Positions 18,157-28,638 of a DNA stretch of 64,000 bases are shown piece by piece (the stretch's first letter is position 1; every line of letters begins with the position of its first letter). Source of the DNA: Acidaminococcus sp. (GTDB lineage: Bacteria > Bacillota > Negativicutes > Acidaminococcales > Acidaminococcaceae); the NCBI GenBank assembly GCA_022482815.1, contig JAKVOM010000001.1, positions 1,488,001 through 1,552,000 on the forward strand. The letters are read 5' to 3'. Position numbers and translations under genes: made by a program. The notes beneath the pieces are model-generated. The model saw only the letters and a list, made by a program, of their open reading frames with translations. It had not been told where the DNA came from and searched no databases.

Positions 18157-18472
18157 TTGATTTCATAAAGTTATGAGGCTGTGAGTTATGAGTTGTGAGT
18201 TATTAGTGTGAATAGTAAAAAGGCCGTGAACCAATGATTTTCCATTGCTTCACGACCTTTTTTCTGTCTGCGAGTCGCACGCTGAAAAGTAAAAAGATAA
18301 CTTGTTTATCTATTCTTTCTCAGGAATCCGCCAAAGTAGATGTTCTCACGGGTGTACTAACCACTTTTTCCACTAGCCACTCTGCCACTGGCTAGACCAA
18401 AAGCTAAATGCACCTTTTTGCCGAATTTCTGCTATCTGCAGCCAGCTGCTAACTGCTGCCTGCTATCTGCCT
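18157..18472. repeat. repeat-rich intergenic stretch
   Basis: No gene is seen. The stretch holds shuffled short words (GTTATGAG, GTGAGTTAT), a hairpin AAAGGCCGTGAA ... TTCACGACCTTT (about 18223-18262), the module GTACTAACCACT ... CTAGCCAC (18354-18380) that recurs reversed near 37840-37882 and in part at 40503, and runs such as GCTATCTGC also seen near 32140 and 39205. Confidence 0.5.
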
Positions 18473-18531
18473 AAAAAACTGGCCAAACAGGTATCCGACA
18501 GAAGTCGAGAATCCTATTTGGCCAGTTTTTT
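18473..18531 (-). terminator. terminator after putP
   Basis: AAAAAACTGGCCAAA (18473-18487) and TTTGGCCAGTTTTTT (18517-18531), a 15-bp perfect stem directly after the putP stop on the minus strand; symmetrical A/T runs make it bidirectional. Confidence 0.92.
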
Positions 18532-18533
18532 AT

Positions 18534-20027
18534 TTAAGCAATGTCATTCTTATAAGCCTCTACAGCCTTATCATAGCCTTCCAGAATCATCTTATCCGGC
18601 TGCTTATCCATCAAGCTGACAATGGCGATGGCAGCAAGGGAAAGGAAGAAACCGGGGATAATTTCGTAGATACCTGTAAAGGACAGGAAATTCTTCCAGA
18701 TGAGGACGGTCGTACCGCCGACAATAATACCTGCCAGCGCTCCGTTTGTCGTCATGCGGCGCCAGTAGAGGGAGAGCAGAACCAGCGGACCGAAGGCAGC
18801 ACCAAAGCCGGCCCAGGCGTAGGAGACGATGGAGAGAATCAGGCTGTCCGGGTCAAGTGCCAGGAGAAGTGACAGCCCGGATACGACGATGATCATGATG
18901 CGGCTGACTCTTACCAGTTCTTTCGGGGAAGCATCCTTGCGAATCAGTGTCTTATAAAAATCCGTCGTAAAGGAGGAAGCCGCGACAAGCAGCTGACTGT
19001 CAGACGTACTCATGATAGCGCCGAGGATACCGGAAGTGATGATTCCGGCAAGCAGCGGATGGAAGAACAGCCCGCTCATTTTGATAAAAACGGTTTCCGA
19101 GGCTGAGCCCTTCAATACGTCACCCAGTACAACACGGCCGGTCAAACCGACGAGCACTGCCATGGCCAGGGAAATAATGACCCAGGTAACAGCGATGTGC
19201 GTAGCTTGTTTGATGCTCTTGGAAGATTTGATGGCCATGAACCGGACCAGGATGTGCGGCTGACCGAAATAACCGAAGCCCCAGCCGAGCAGGGAGATAA
19301 TGGCCGTGAAGGTCATGACACTGCCGTCCGCTCCGAAAATCATGCTGAAATAATTCGGACTGATGGCTTCCAGCCGGGAAATCGTGGCGCCGACACCGCC
19401 GATGTAATACATGGCGGTTACCGGTACAATCAGGATAGAGAAGAACATCAGGAATCCCTGAAACAAGTCCGTCCAGCAGACAGCGGAAAAACCGCCCATC
19501 AGCGTGTAGAACACGACAATACCAGCTGTCAGGAACAGGGACTTATGATAATCCAGCCCGAAGGCCGTATTAAAGAGTTTGCCGCCGGCCACAAAACTGG
19601 ACGACGTATAGATCAAGAAGAAAATAAAGATAAATACGGCAGAAGCGATGCGCAGCTTTTTACTGCTGTCGCAGAAACGGTTATCGAAGTATTCCGGCAG
19701 GGTGATGGAATTCTTCATAACTTGTGTGAAGACACGCAGTCTTCTCGCAGTGATGAGCCAGTTGGCCCAGGTACCGATAATGAGCCCGATAGCAATCCAG
19801 AAAGCTGAAATACCCGCTACGTAAGCGTAACCGGGAAGCCCCATCAGCATCCAGCCGCTCATGTCGGAGGTTTCCGCACTCATTGACGTGACCCATGGTC
19901 CCAGGGCGCGTCCGCCAAGTGCATAGCCTTCCATGTCTTCATCACGTTTATAAGTGACAAGTCCGATTGTAATCAAAATCAAAAAATAAATGCATATTGC
20001 AGCAATGACATACCAGTCAACCTTCAT
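18534..20027 (-). CDS. putP: sodium/proline symporter
   Basis: A 497-residue sodium:solute symporter with about thirteen membrane helices. The first helix WYVIAAICIYFLILITIGL, the loop GYALGGRALGPWVTSMSAETSDMSGW with its Na+-binding region, and FLIYTSSSFVAGGKLF match PutP-type proline carriers. It imports proline with Na+. The start is uncertain: GGGAGG is 2 nt from a GTG at 20039 and 14 nt from ATG 20027; the ATG gives the usual PutP N-terminus. Single-gene unit with its own terminator. Confidence 0.9.
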   Translation of the reverse strand: MKVDWYVIAAICIYFLILITIGLVTYKRDEDMEGYALGGRALGPWVTSMSAETSDMSGWMLMGLPGYAYVAGISAFWIAIGLIIGTWANWLITARRLRVFTQVMKNSITLPEYFDNRFCDSSKKLRIASAVFIFIFFLIYTSSSFVAGGKLFNTAFGLDYHKSLFLTAGIVVFYTLMGGFSAVCWTDLFQGFLMFFSILIVPVTAMYYIGGVGATISRLEAISPNYFSMIFGADGSVMTFTAIISLLGWGFGYFGQPHILVRFMAIKSSKSIKQATHIAVTWVIISLAMAVLVGLTGRVVLGDVLKGSASETVFIKMSGLFFHPLLAGIITSGILGAIMSTSDSQLLVAASSFTTDFYKTLIRKDASPKELVRVSRIMIIVVSGLSLLLALDPDSLILSIVSYAWAGFGAAFGPLVLLSLYWRRMTTNGALAGIIVGGTTVLIWKNFLSFTGIYEIIPGFFLSLAAIAIVSLMDKQPDKMILEGYDKAVEAYKNDIA

Positions 20028-20039
20028 GAAAACAGCCAC

Positions 20040-20456
20040 TTCCTCCCTTATATATGAAATTCATTATACATGAAGGAAAGAAGGGACGCAAGAAAAAGGC
20101 AGCAGGGAATCGCACTGCTCGGAAAAATTTTTCAGCCTTTTCAGGAGTGAAAACTCCTAATGCTTGCTGCGGCAGCCACAGCATAGTAATTGCCGCTGGT
20201 CTTTTTTTCTCTATTCTCTTGTTTCTCGGCCGTAATTATATTATAATGTCATATATTTGTTTGTGAGGGACTGGTGTGCTGAGCCGTTTTCTTAACAGGG
20301 CTTTTTCATGTCCAAAATAAGAAAATACCCTTTTGGAATGGATTTTCCATTCTTACATTTTGATATGGTTATATTACGAGGGATTGCTCTTGGAGTTTAG
20401 CGGCGCCAACCGGACCCGGGAAGCAATCTCTCTCTTATTGTGCATTCGGAGGCGTT
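20040..20456. other. intergenic region between putP and the DUF1934-argS operon
   Basis: 417 bp without a convincing gene. A weak hairpin GCGGCA ... TGCCGC (about 20168-20195) is followed by a T-run. At 20384-20446 GGGATTGCTC pairs with GAAGCAATCTCT around a GC-rich middle, a possible leader structure just ahead of the DUF1934 start. The consensus of a T-box leader is not present. Confidence 0.4.
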
Positions 20457-20885
20457 ATGGTTCCAGTTAAGATTACTATTCACAGTTTGACCAAGGGAAC
20501 AGAGGAAGGACCTATGACCTTTGTGTCTTACGGAACGCTTACCGAAAAAAATAATACCGTTTACGTGCGGTACGAAGAAAGTGCTGTCACCGGCATGGAG
20601 GGAACGAAAACGACCCTGAAATGGGACGCTGACAGTCTTACAGTGATTCGTCATGGGAAGTATGAGCATCGTCAGCATTACGAAAGAGGACGCAATACTT
20701 CCTTTAACTATGTAACGCCGTATTTGACCGTGCCTATGGTTGTATTTACGCGGCTCATGACGTTTGAAAAAGGAGACGGCCGATGGGATCTGGCACTTGA
20801 CTATGATGTCGATATTGACCAGAAATCCAACGGCAGTATCAGTTTGAAGATTGAAATTGAGGAGGAAAAAGTCAGTGGACATTAA
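20457..20885 (+). CDS. DUF1934 (YwiB-like) small beta-barrel protein
   Basis: A 142-residue cytoplasmic protein of the DUF1934 family, a calycin-like fold of unknown function. The pattern fits throughout: KITIHSLT, YGTLTEKNNTVYVRYEES, GMEGTKTTLKWD, LTVIRHGKYEHRQHYERG and LDYDVDI. CGGAGG precedes ATG 20457. As in Bacilli, it sits directly before argS and overlaps it by 11 bp, so the two are made from one transcript. Its link to arginyl-tRNA synthetase is positional only. Confidence 0.88.
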   Translation: MVPVKITIHSLTKGTEEGPMTFVSYGTLTEKNNTVYVRYEESAVTGMEGTKTTLKWDADSLTVIRHGKYEHRQHYERGRNTSFNYVTPYLTVPMVVFTRLMTFEKGDGRWDLALDYDVDIDQKSNGSISLKIEIEEEKVSGH

Positions 20886-22533
20886 GAAAGTATTGGCTGA
20901 CGCGGTTACTGCTGCAGTCAAAAAGGCAATCGCGGCCGGAACGCTCAAGGAAGGTGAGCTGGATCCCGTCGTGTTGACTGTGCCCCCGCAGAAAGCTTTT
21001 GGTGATTTCGCGACAAACTTTGCCCTGCAGGCTGCTAAAAAACTGCATTGTGCACCTCGCGTGATTGCCGGGGCCATTCGGGATAACCTGAAATGTTCTG
21101 TTGTGGATAAGGTGGAAATCGCGGGACCAGGCTTCTTAAACTTTTATCTGCGTCCCGACTGGCTGTATCAGGCTCTTGCTGATATTTTGAAGCGCGGTGC
21201 CGACTACGGCAACCTGCCGAAGAAAAATGGCGAGAAGATTCAGATTGAATTCGTCAGTGCCAATCCAACGGGCCCGCTGCATGTAGGTCATGGCCGCGGC
21301 GCTGCCGTGGGAAGTGCGCTTGCCAACCTGATGAAGGCAGCCGGCTATGATGTGACGCGTGAATATTACATCAACGATGCAGGTAACCAGATGCATAACC
21401 TGGCAGCTTCCGTCAATGCCCGTTATCTGGAACTTTTCGGGATTCCCTGTGAGTTCCCGGAAAACGGCTACCACGGTGAAGATATCATCGATACGGCAAA
21501 GCGCATCAAGGCGAAGTACGGCGATAAATTTATTTCTATGCCGGAACCGGAACGCCTGGAAAAGTTCCAGACAATTGCCAAGGATGAGAAGCTGGCAGCC
21601 CTGCGGGAAGATCTGCAGGCATTTAACTGCGAGTTTGATGTCTGGTTCAGCGAACAAACCCTGCATGATTCCGGAAAAATCAAAGCGGCCGTTGAAACCC
21701 TGAAAGAGAAGGGGTATATTTATGAGAAGGACGGAGCCCTGTGGTTCAAGTCTACCGAATTTGGCGATGACAAGGACCGCGTCGTAATCCGTGATACCGG
21801 TGTTTCTACGTATTTTGCGGCAGATATTGCCTACCATCAGAACAAGTTCCAGAGAGGATTTGACCGAGTCATCAATCTCTGGGGTGCCGATCATCACGGT
21901 TACATCCCGAGAATGAAAGCCGCCATGCAGGCTCTGGGTTACAAGCCGGAACAGCTTGAAATCCTGATTCTCCAGATGGTCAGCCTGTACCGCAACGGCG
22001 AGCTGGTCAAGATGAGCAAACGTACGGGCAAGGCCGTGACGCTGAATGAATTGATTGAAGAAGTCGGTACCGATGCGGCCCGGTTCTTCTTCATCATGCG
22101 CAGCATCGACAGCCAGCTTGATTTTGACCTGACGCTTGCTACGGAACATTCCAATGACAACCCTGTGTATTATGTCCAGTACGCACATGCCCGCATCTGC
22201 AGCATCATGCGTCAGATGGAAGAAGAAAAAATTACCCTTCAGCCGGAGTGTGATCTTACGATCCTCAAGGAACCGGTGGAAGTGGATTTGATCAAGAAAC
22301 TGAACTCGTACGAAGAACTGATTGAAACGGCAGCGGCCGAACGGGCCCCTCATAAGATTGCCCATTATGTCTATGAACTGGCCGGCCTTTTCCATTCTTT
22401 CTATAATCAGTGCCGTGTCCTGGGCGTCGATCCTGCTCTCCAGCAGGCACGTCTGGCACTTATTTCCGCAGTGGGGTATACGCTGCGTCATGGTTTGATG
22501 ATCCTCGGTGTAAGCGCACCGGAACATATGTGA
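20875..22533 (+). CDS. argS: arginyl-tRNA synthetase
   Basis: A 552-residue class I synthetase that charges tRNA-Arg. It has an N-terminal Add-1 domain (about residues 1-85), the HIGH-type motif in NPTGPLHVGHGRGAA (about 126-140), KMSKRTGKAVTL (about 379-390), and the DALR anticodon-binding domain at the C-terminus with VYELAGLFHSFYNQCRV. GTG 20875 is chosen because GGAGG lies 9 bp upstream; an earlier in-frame start would cover the ribosome site. Followed 29 bp later by pyrG. Confidence 0.95.
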   Translation: MDIKKVLADAVTAAVKKAIAAGTLKEGELDPVVLTVPPQKAFGDFATNFALQAAKKLHCAPRVIAGAIRDNLKCSVVDKVEIAGPGFLNFYLRPDWLYQALADILKRGADYGNLPKKNGEKIQIEFVSANPTGPLHVGHGRGAAVGSALANLMKAAGYDVTREYYINDAGNQMHNLAASVNARYLELFGIPCEFPENGYHGEDIIDTAKRIKAKYGDKFISMPEPERLEKFQTIAKDEKLAALREDLQAFNCEFDVWFSEQTLHDSGKIKAAVETLKEKGYIYEKDGALWFKSTEFGDDKDRVVIRDTGVSTYFAADIAYHQNKFQRGFDRVINLWGADHHGYIPRMKAAMQALGYKPEQLEILILQMVSLYRNGELVKMSKRTGKAVTLNELIEEVGTDAARFFFIMRSIDSQLDFDLTLATEHSNDNPVYYVQYAHARICSIMRQMEEEKITLQPECDLTILKEPVEVDLIKKLNSYEELIETAAAERAPHKIAHYVYELAGLFHSFYNQCRVLGVDPALQQARLALISAVGYTLRHGLMILGVSAPEHM

Positions 22534-22544
22534 TTTTGATTTAA

Positions 22545-24182
<1,638 letters not shown>

Positions 24183-24240
24183 AGGAATTTCCCGGAACAG
24201 GTATAATAAGAAGTAAGCTGACAAATTGGGAGGCGCAAAG

Positions 24241-25203
24241 ATGAACAGAGAATTGTCTATGGAATTTGTAAGAGTTACAGAAGCAGCTGCCATGGCCAGC
24301 GGCCGTGGCGTGGGCCGCGGAGATAAGAACGGCATTGACCAGCTCGCCGTAGATGCAATGCGCAAGATGTTTGATACGGTTAACATCAGCGGTACGGTTG
24401 TCATCGGCGAAGGCGAAATGGATGAAGCTCCGATGCTCTATATCGGAGAACACGTTGGTGCCGGCGGTCCGGAAGTGGATATCGCTGTTGACCCGGTAGA
24501 AGGCACGAACCTGGTTGCAAAAGGCCAGAACGGCGCTATTGCCGTTATTGCAATTGCTCCGAAGGGCTGCCTGCTGCATGCTCCTGATATGTACATGGAT
24601 AAGATTGCTGTAGGCCCGAGAGCCAAGGGCTGCATCAATATTGATGATCCGGTTGCTGTCAACCTGGAACGCGTAGCTAAGGCCATGGACCGTAAAGTAT
24701 CCGACCTGACTGTTGTGGCTTTGGATCGTCCGCGTCATCGCAGCATCATTGAAGAAGTAAGAGCTGCCGGCGCTCGTATCCGTCTCATCTCTGACGGCGA
24801 CGTAGACCCGATTATCAACGCAGGTATTGAAGGCACCGGTGTTCATATGTACATCGGCCGCGGCGGTGCTCCGGAAGGCGTTATCGCAGCTACCGGCCTG
24901 AAGTGCCTGGGCGGCGATATGCAGGCTCGCCTGTGCCCGGAAAATGAAGAACAGGTAGAACGCTGCCACAAGATGGGCATCACTGACCTGAAGAAAGTCC
25001 TCACCCTGGATGACCTTGTCAAAGGTGATGACTGCATGTTCACGGCATCGGCTATTACCAACTGCGATCTGCTGAGAGGCGTTAACTACTTCGGCAACGG
25101 CTGCCGTACCCATACGATTTCCATGCGTTATTCCACGGGCACGGTACGTTTCGTAGATGCTGTTCATACGTATGACCGCAGCAACATCAACGTAAAACTG
25201 TAA
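24241..25203 (+). CDS. glpX: class II fructose-1,6-bisphosphatase (GlpX)
   Basis: A 320-residue GlpX-type phosphatase that removes the 1-phosphate of fructose 1,6-bisphosphate in gluconeogenesis. Visible are the metal-site segment VIGEGEMDEAPML (about residues 55-67), VDPVEGTNLVAKG (about 84-96), DRPRHRS and SDGDV, and the GRGGAPEGVIAATGL loop. ATG 24241 follows GGGAGG. The gene uses a strongly biased, highly expressed-like codon set. Flanked by pyrG and mfd. Confidence 0.95.
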   Translation: MNRELSMEFVRVTEAAAMASGRGVGRGDKNGIDQLAVDAMRKMFDTVNISGTVVIGEGEMDEAPMLYIGEHVGAGGPEVDIAVDPVEGTNLVAKGQNGAIAVIAIAPKGCLLHAPDMYMDKIAVGPRAKGCINIDDPVAVNLERVAKAMDRKVSDLTVVALDRPRHRSIIEEVRAAGARIRLISDGDVDPIINAGIEGTGVHMYIGRGGAPEGVIAATGLKCLGGDMQARLCPENEEQVERCHKMGITDLKKVLTLDDLVKGDDCMFTASAITNCDLLRGVNYFGNGCRTHTISMRYSTGTVRFVDAVHTYDRSNINVKL

Positions 25204-25213
25204 TGAAATTTCA

Positions 25214-25286
25214 GGAAGCAGCCGTGGGGCTGTTTCCACAGGCTGCGGCAGATGCATATTGCATTTGGCCGCAGCTCTTCTTTTTG
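25214..25286 (+). terminator. two hairpins after glpX, the second a terminator
   Basis: GGAAGCAGCC ... GGGCTGTTTCC (25214-25237) and GCTGCGGCAGATGC ... GCATTTGGCCGCAGC (25242-25275), the latter followed by TCTTCTTTTTG. Confidence 0.75.
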
Positions 25287-25300
25287 TGTGAAAATCATAT

Positions 25301-28300
25301 ATGGAACAAGAATTAATCAAGCTTTTACTGAAAGAAAAGAATATTCGCAAAGGGATCGATACGTGGAGAAGGACCTCCGGGCCCCTGACCTTCACCGGCT
25401 TGACAGGATCTGTCAAAGCCGGCTTTTTGGCTGCCATGATGACGGGCACCAGGGCGGAAGGCCCGCTTGTGATTTTGACGGCGAACCGGGAAAATGTCCG
25501 GAATCTTCGCCGGGAATTGACGTATTTTTACCCGGATCTTGCTATGCGGGAACTGTATCCGGCAAGTCTGGTTCACGGGCAGGTCGATACGCGCAACGAG
25601 GAAGTCATGGCGGAACGGGCCGCTTCTCTTGAAATGATTGCCAAGGAAGAACCGGGAATCATCTTTGTGACAGCCGAAGCGGCTATCCAGAAACTCCCCA
25701 GTCCGGAAAACTTTTTTCGCAAAAATATTACCGTGACGAGCGGCGCTGAAATTGACCGTGACGAACTGATTGAAAAACTGGTCAAGGAAGGATATGAAAG
25801 GACGGATCAGGTAGATACCATCGGTCAGATTTCTGTGCGCGGTGACATTCTCGATATCTTCCCGATTAACCAGAAAGACCCCATTCGTATGGAATGGTTC
25901 GATAACACGGTGGATGCTATCCGGCGTTTTAATCTGGCAGATCAGCGCAGCATCGGCGGTTTGACCCGGGTGGACATCATGCCGATTGCCCAGCCGGAAA
26001 ACGAAGCTTCTTCCGATATTTTTGCCTACGTAAAGGAAGAACAGTTCTTTGTGCTCGACGAACCGGCTGCTTTCTTTGAAGAAGCTAAAAAGAGCTATAA
26101 CGATAACCGGGAATTTGCGGACCAGCTCTTTACGGAAAAAGAACTGGAAGAGCGGGGAATCAAGGGACATGTAATTGTGGTGAGTGACTTGGGTCACAAA
26201 TTTGCTCCCAAGGCTCCCAATATCCACATCCAGGTGCGTTCCATGGCACCTTATAACAAAAATACGGAACTGCTTGTCAAGGATCTCAAGGGCTGGATTG
26301 CTGACGGCGTGCATCCTCTCATTATGATGGGCACGCGGGATAAGGCGTTCGGTGTGGCCCAGGAACTGAAAAATCAGGGCGTACCCATGCAGTTTGTGCG
26401 CACCGGCACGCTTCTTCCGGAAACGGGCGGAGCTGTCTTCGAAGGCAGTCTGTCACGAGGCTTTAACTTTTGGGACGAAAACTGGCTCCTTCTGACGGAA
26501 GCTGATATTTTCGGCATGCAGAAACAGCGCCGCCAGAGAAAGCAGCGCGGAAAAGGCCCGTCTATCAATTATTTCTCCGATATCAAGGTCGGCGATTATG
26601 TCGTTCATGATACCCAGGGTATCGGCCGGTATCTGGGCGTCGAAACGATTGTCATCGACGGCGTTCACAGAGACTATCTCAAACTCCAGTATGCCAAGGG
26701 CGACAAACTCCACGTGCCGATTGAACAAGTCGGTCTGCTCCACAAATACGTCGGGAGCGAAGGGACGCCGCCGCGTCTTTCCAATATGGGACGCTCGGAT
26801 TGGCAGCGTACGAAGAAAAAGGCCAAGAAGGCTATTACGCTTCTTGCGTCTGAATTGCTGCGCCTCTATGCCCAGCGTAAGATTACCAAAGGGCACGCTT
26901 TTTCGCCGGATACGCCCTGGCAGAAAGAATTTGAAGCGCAATTCCCTTACGAGGAAACACCGGATCAGCTGCAGGCTATCCGGGAAATTAAGGCGGATAT
27001 GGAAAAACCGGTGCCCATGGATCGTCTGCTGTGCGGGGACGTTGGTTACGGCAAGACAGAAGTCGCCATCCGTGCTGCTTTTAAAGCTGTCATGGACGGC
27101 AAACAGGTTGCCGTGATGGCGCCGACGACAGTATTGGCCCAGCAGCACCTCCTGACCTTCCGGCAGCGCATGGAAAATTTCGGCGTCCGTATTGATATGC
27201 TGAGTCGTTTCCGTACTCCGAAGGAACAAAAAGCTATTCTTAAAAAACTGGAAGAGGGGCAGCTCGATATCATTATCGGGACGCATCGCCTTTTGCAGCC
27301 CGATGTACATTTCAAGGATATTGGTCTCCTCGTTATCGATGAAGAACAGCGCTTTGGCGTGGCGCAGAAAGAAAAAATCAAACAGTGGAGTGCCGGCATC
27401 GATGTACTGACCCTGTCAGCTACCCCGATTCCACGTACGCTCCACTTGGCGCTCGTCAAGGGCCGCGATATGAGTGTCATCGAGTCGCCTCCGGAAGATC
27501 GTCTGCCGGTAGAAACATATGTGGCAGAATATGACGAAGGCATGGTGAAGGAAGCCATCGAACGCGAAATTCGCCGCGGCGGCCGTGTTTACTATGTCCA
27601 CAACCGGATTGAAGGACTGAGCTCCATCGCTGCCCGTCTGCGTGAACTGGTGCCCGGCATTACCATCGGCATCGGACACGGACGCATGACGGAAGACGAA
27701 TTGGAAGATGTGATGATGGGCTTCTATCAGGGCGATTTCGATGTACTCCTCTGCACGACAATCATCGAAAACGGCCTTGACGTGCCTCTTGCCAATACGA
27801 TTATCATCGACGGCGCAGAAAACTTCGGCCTGTCCCAGCTTTATCAGATGCGCGGCCGCGTGGGCCGTTCGTCCCGCTTGGCTTACGCGTATTTCCTCTA
27901 CAAGAAAGACCGGGCCCTCACCGAAATCGCACAGAAACGTCTGCAGGCTATCCGCGACTTTACGGAACTCGGTGCCGGTTTCAAGATTGCTATGCGGGAT
28001 CTGGAAATCCGCGGTGCCGGAAACCTTTTGGGACCGGAACAGCACGGACAGATTGCGGGTGTCGGCTTTGACCTCTACTGCCGCCTGCTCGAAGATACAA
28101 TCAATGCCCTGCAGAGCGGAAAAACGGCGGAAGAACAGGTGCCGGATCCTGTTATCGATATGAAACTCGATGCCTACATCCCGGATGATTATATCGATAA
28201 TCCCCGGTACAAGCTGGAAATTTACCATCGCCTGGCCGACATGAAGTACGAAGAAAGCAAGGATTTCATGGACGAAATCATCGACCGGTTCGGCACGCCG

Positions 28301-28576
28301 CCGGAGCAGATGGTGCTTTTGTGGCGTGTTGCTGCGCTGCGGGATCTCTGCCGGAAACTGCGCATTATCGGTATCTCTGTGCGTCCGGGAGCCATCCGCA
28401 TTACTTTCGACCAGCATAGTACGGCCAATCCGGATGTGCTGAAGGACATGCTTCGCGAATATGTGCCCCGTGCAACGCTGAAAATGGGCAGTCAGCCGCT
28501 TTTTACACTTATTACGACTGGAATGAAGATCGAGCCTCTTACGTGGCTTGAAAAGAATATTCCGCGTCTTCTCTAA
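25301..28576 (+). CDS. mfd: transcription-repair coupling factor
   Basis: A 1091-residue Mfd, which pushes stalled RNA polymerase off DNA lesions and recruits UvrA. The order is: degenerate UvrB-like N-terminal module (about 20-330), RNA-polymerase-interacting CarD-like domain starting at FSDIKVGDYVVHDTQGIGRY, RecG-like helicase with Walker A GDVGYGKTEVA, DEEQRF box and LSATPIPRTL, motif VI QMRGRVGRS, and the C-terminal TRCF domain. No clear ribosome site precedes ATG 25301, which is unusual for this window, yet no other start fits. Begins the conserved mfd-ftsH block. Confidence 0.96.
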   Translation: MEQELIKLLLKEKNIRKGIDTWRRTSGPLTFTGLTGSVKAGFLAAMMTGTRAEGPLVILTANRENVRNLRRELTYFYPDLAMRELYPASLVHGQVDTRNEEVMAERAASLEMIAKEEPGIIFVTAEAAIQKLPSPENFFRKNITVTSGAEIDRDELIEKLVKEGYERTDQVDTIGQISVRGDILDIFPINQKDPIRMEWFDNTVDAIRRFNLADQRSIGGLTRVDIMPIAQPENEASSDIFAYVKEEQFFVLDEPAAFFEEAKKSYNDNREFADQLFTEKELEERGIKGHVIVVSDLGHKFAPKAPNIHIQVRSMAPYNKNTELLVKDLKGWIADGVHPLIMMGTRDKAFGVAQELKNQGVPMQFVRTGTLLPETGGAVFEGSLSRGFNFWDENWLLLTEADIFGMQKQRRQRKQRGKGPSINYFSDIKVGDYVVHDTQGIGRYLGVETIVIDGVHRDYLKLQYAKGDKLHVPIEQVGLLHKYVGSEGTPPRLSNMGRSDWQRTKKKAKKAITLLASELLRLYAQRKITKGHAFSPDTPWQKEFEAQFPYEETPDQLQAIREIKADMEKPVPMDRLLCGDVGYGKTEVAIRAAFKAVMDGKQVAVMAPTTVLAQQHLLTFRQRMENFGVRIDMLSRFRTPKEQKAILKKLEEGQLDIIIGTHRLLQPDVHFKDIGLLVIDEEQRFGVAQKEKIKQWSAGIDVLTLSATPIPRTLHLALVKGRDMSVIESPPEDRLPVETYVAEYDEGMVKEAIEREIRRGGRVYYVHNRIEGLSSIAARLRELVPGITIGIGHGRMTEDELEDVMMGFYQGDFDVLLCTTIIENGLDVPLANTIIIDGAENFGLSQLYQMRGRVGRSSRLAYAYFLYKKDRALTEIAQKRLQAIRDFTELGAGFKIAMRDLEIRGAGNLLGPEQHGQIAGVGFDLYCRLLEDTINALQSGKTAEEQVPDPVIDMKLDAYIPDDYIDNPRYKLEIYHRLADMKYEESKDFMDEIIDRFGTPPEQMVLLWRVAALRDLCRKLRIIGISVRPGAIRITFDQHSTANPDVLKDMLREYVPRATLKMGSQPLFTLITTGMKIEPLTWLEKNIPRLL

Positions 28577-28638
28577 GAAAAGGGAGTTTTCCCTGGTCTT
28601 GAATAAAGCATCAGATGTCACCAGGAAGGGAGAAATCT

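Noticed and set aside
20054-20266. Small open frame of 70 codons after the putP start
   Set aside because: Lys/Arg-rich start without a ribosome site, in a spacer that probably holds the putP promoter; no family resemblance.
20273-20456. T-box leader for argS
   Set aside because: The antiterminator consensus and specifier-loop features are lacking; only an unspecific stem remains.
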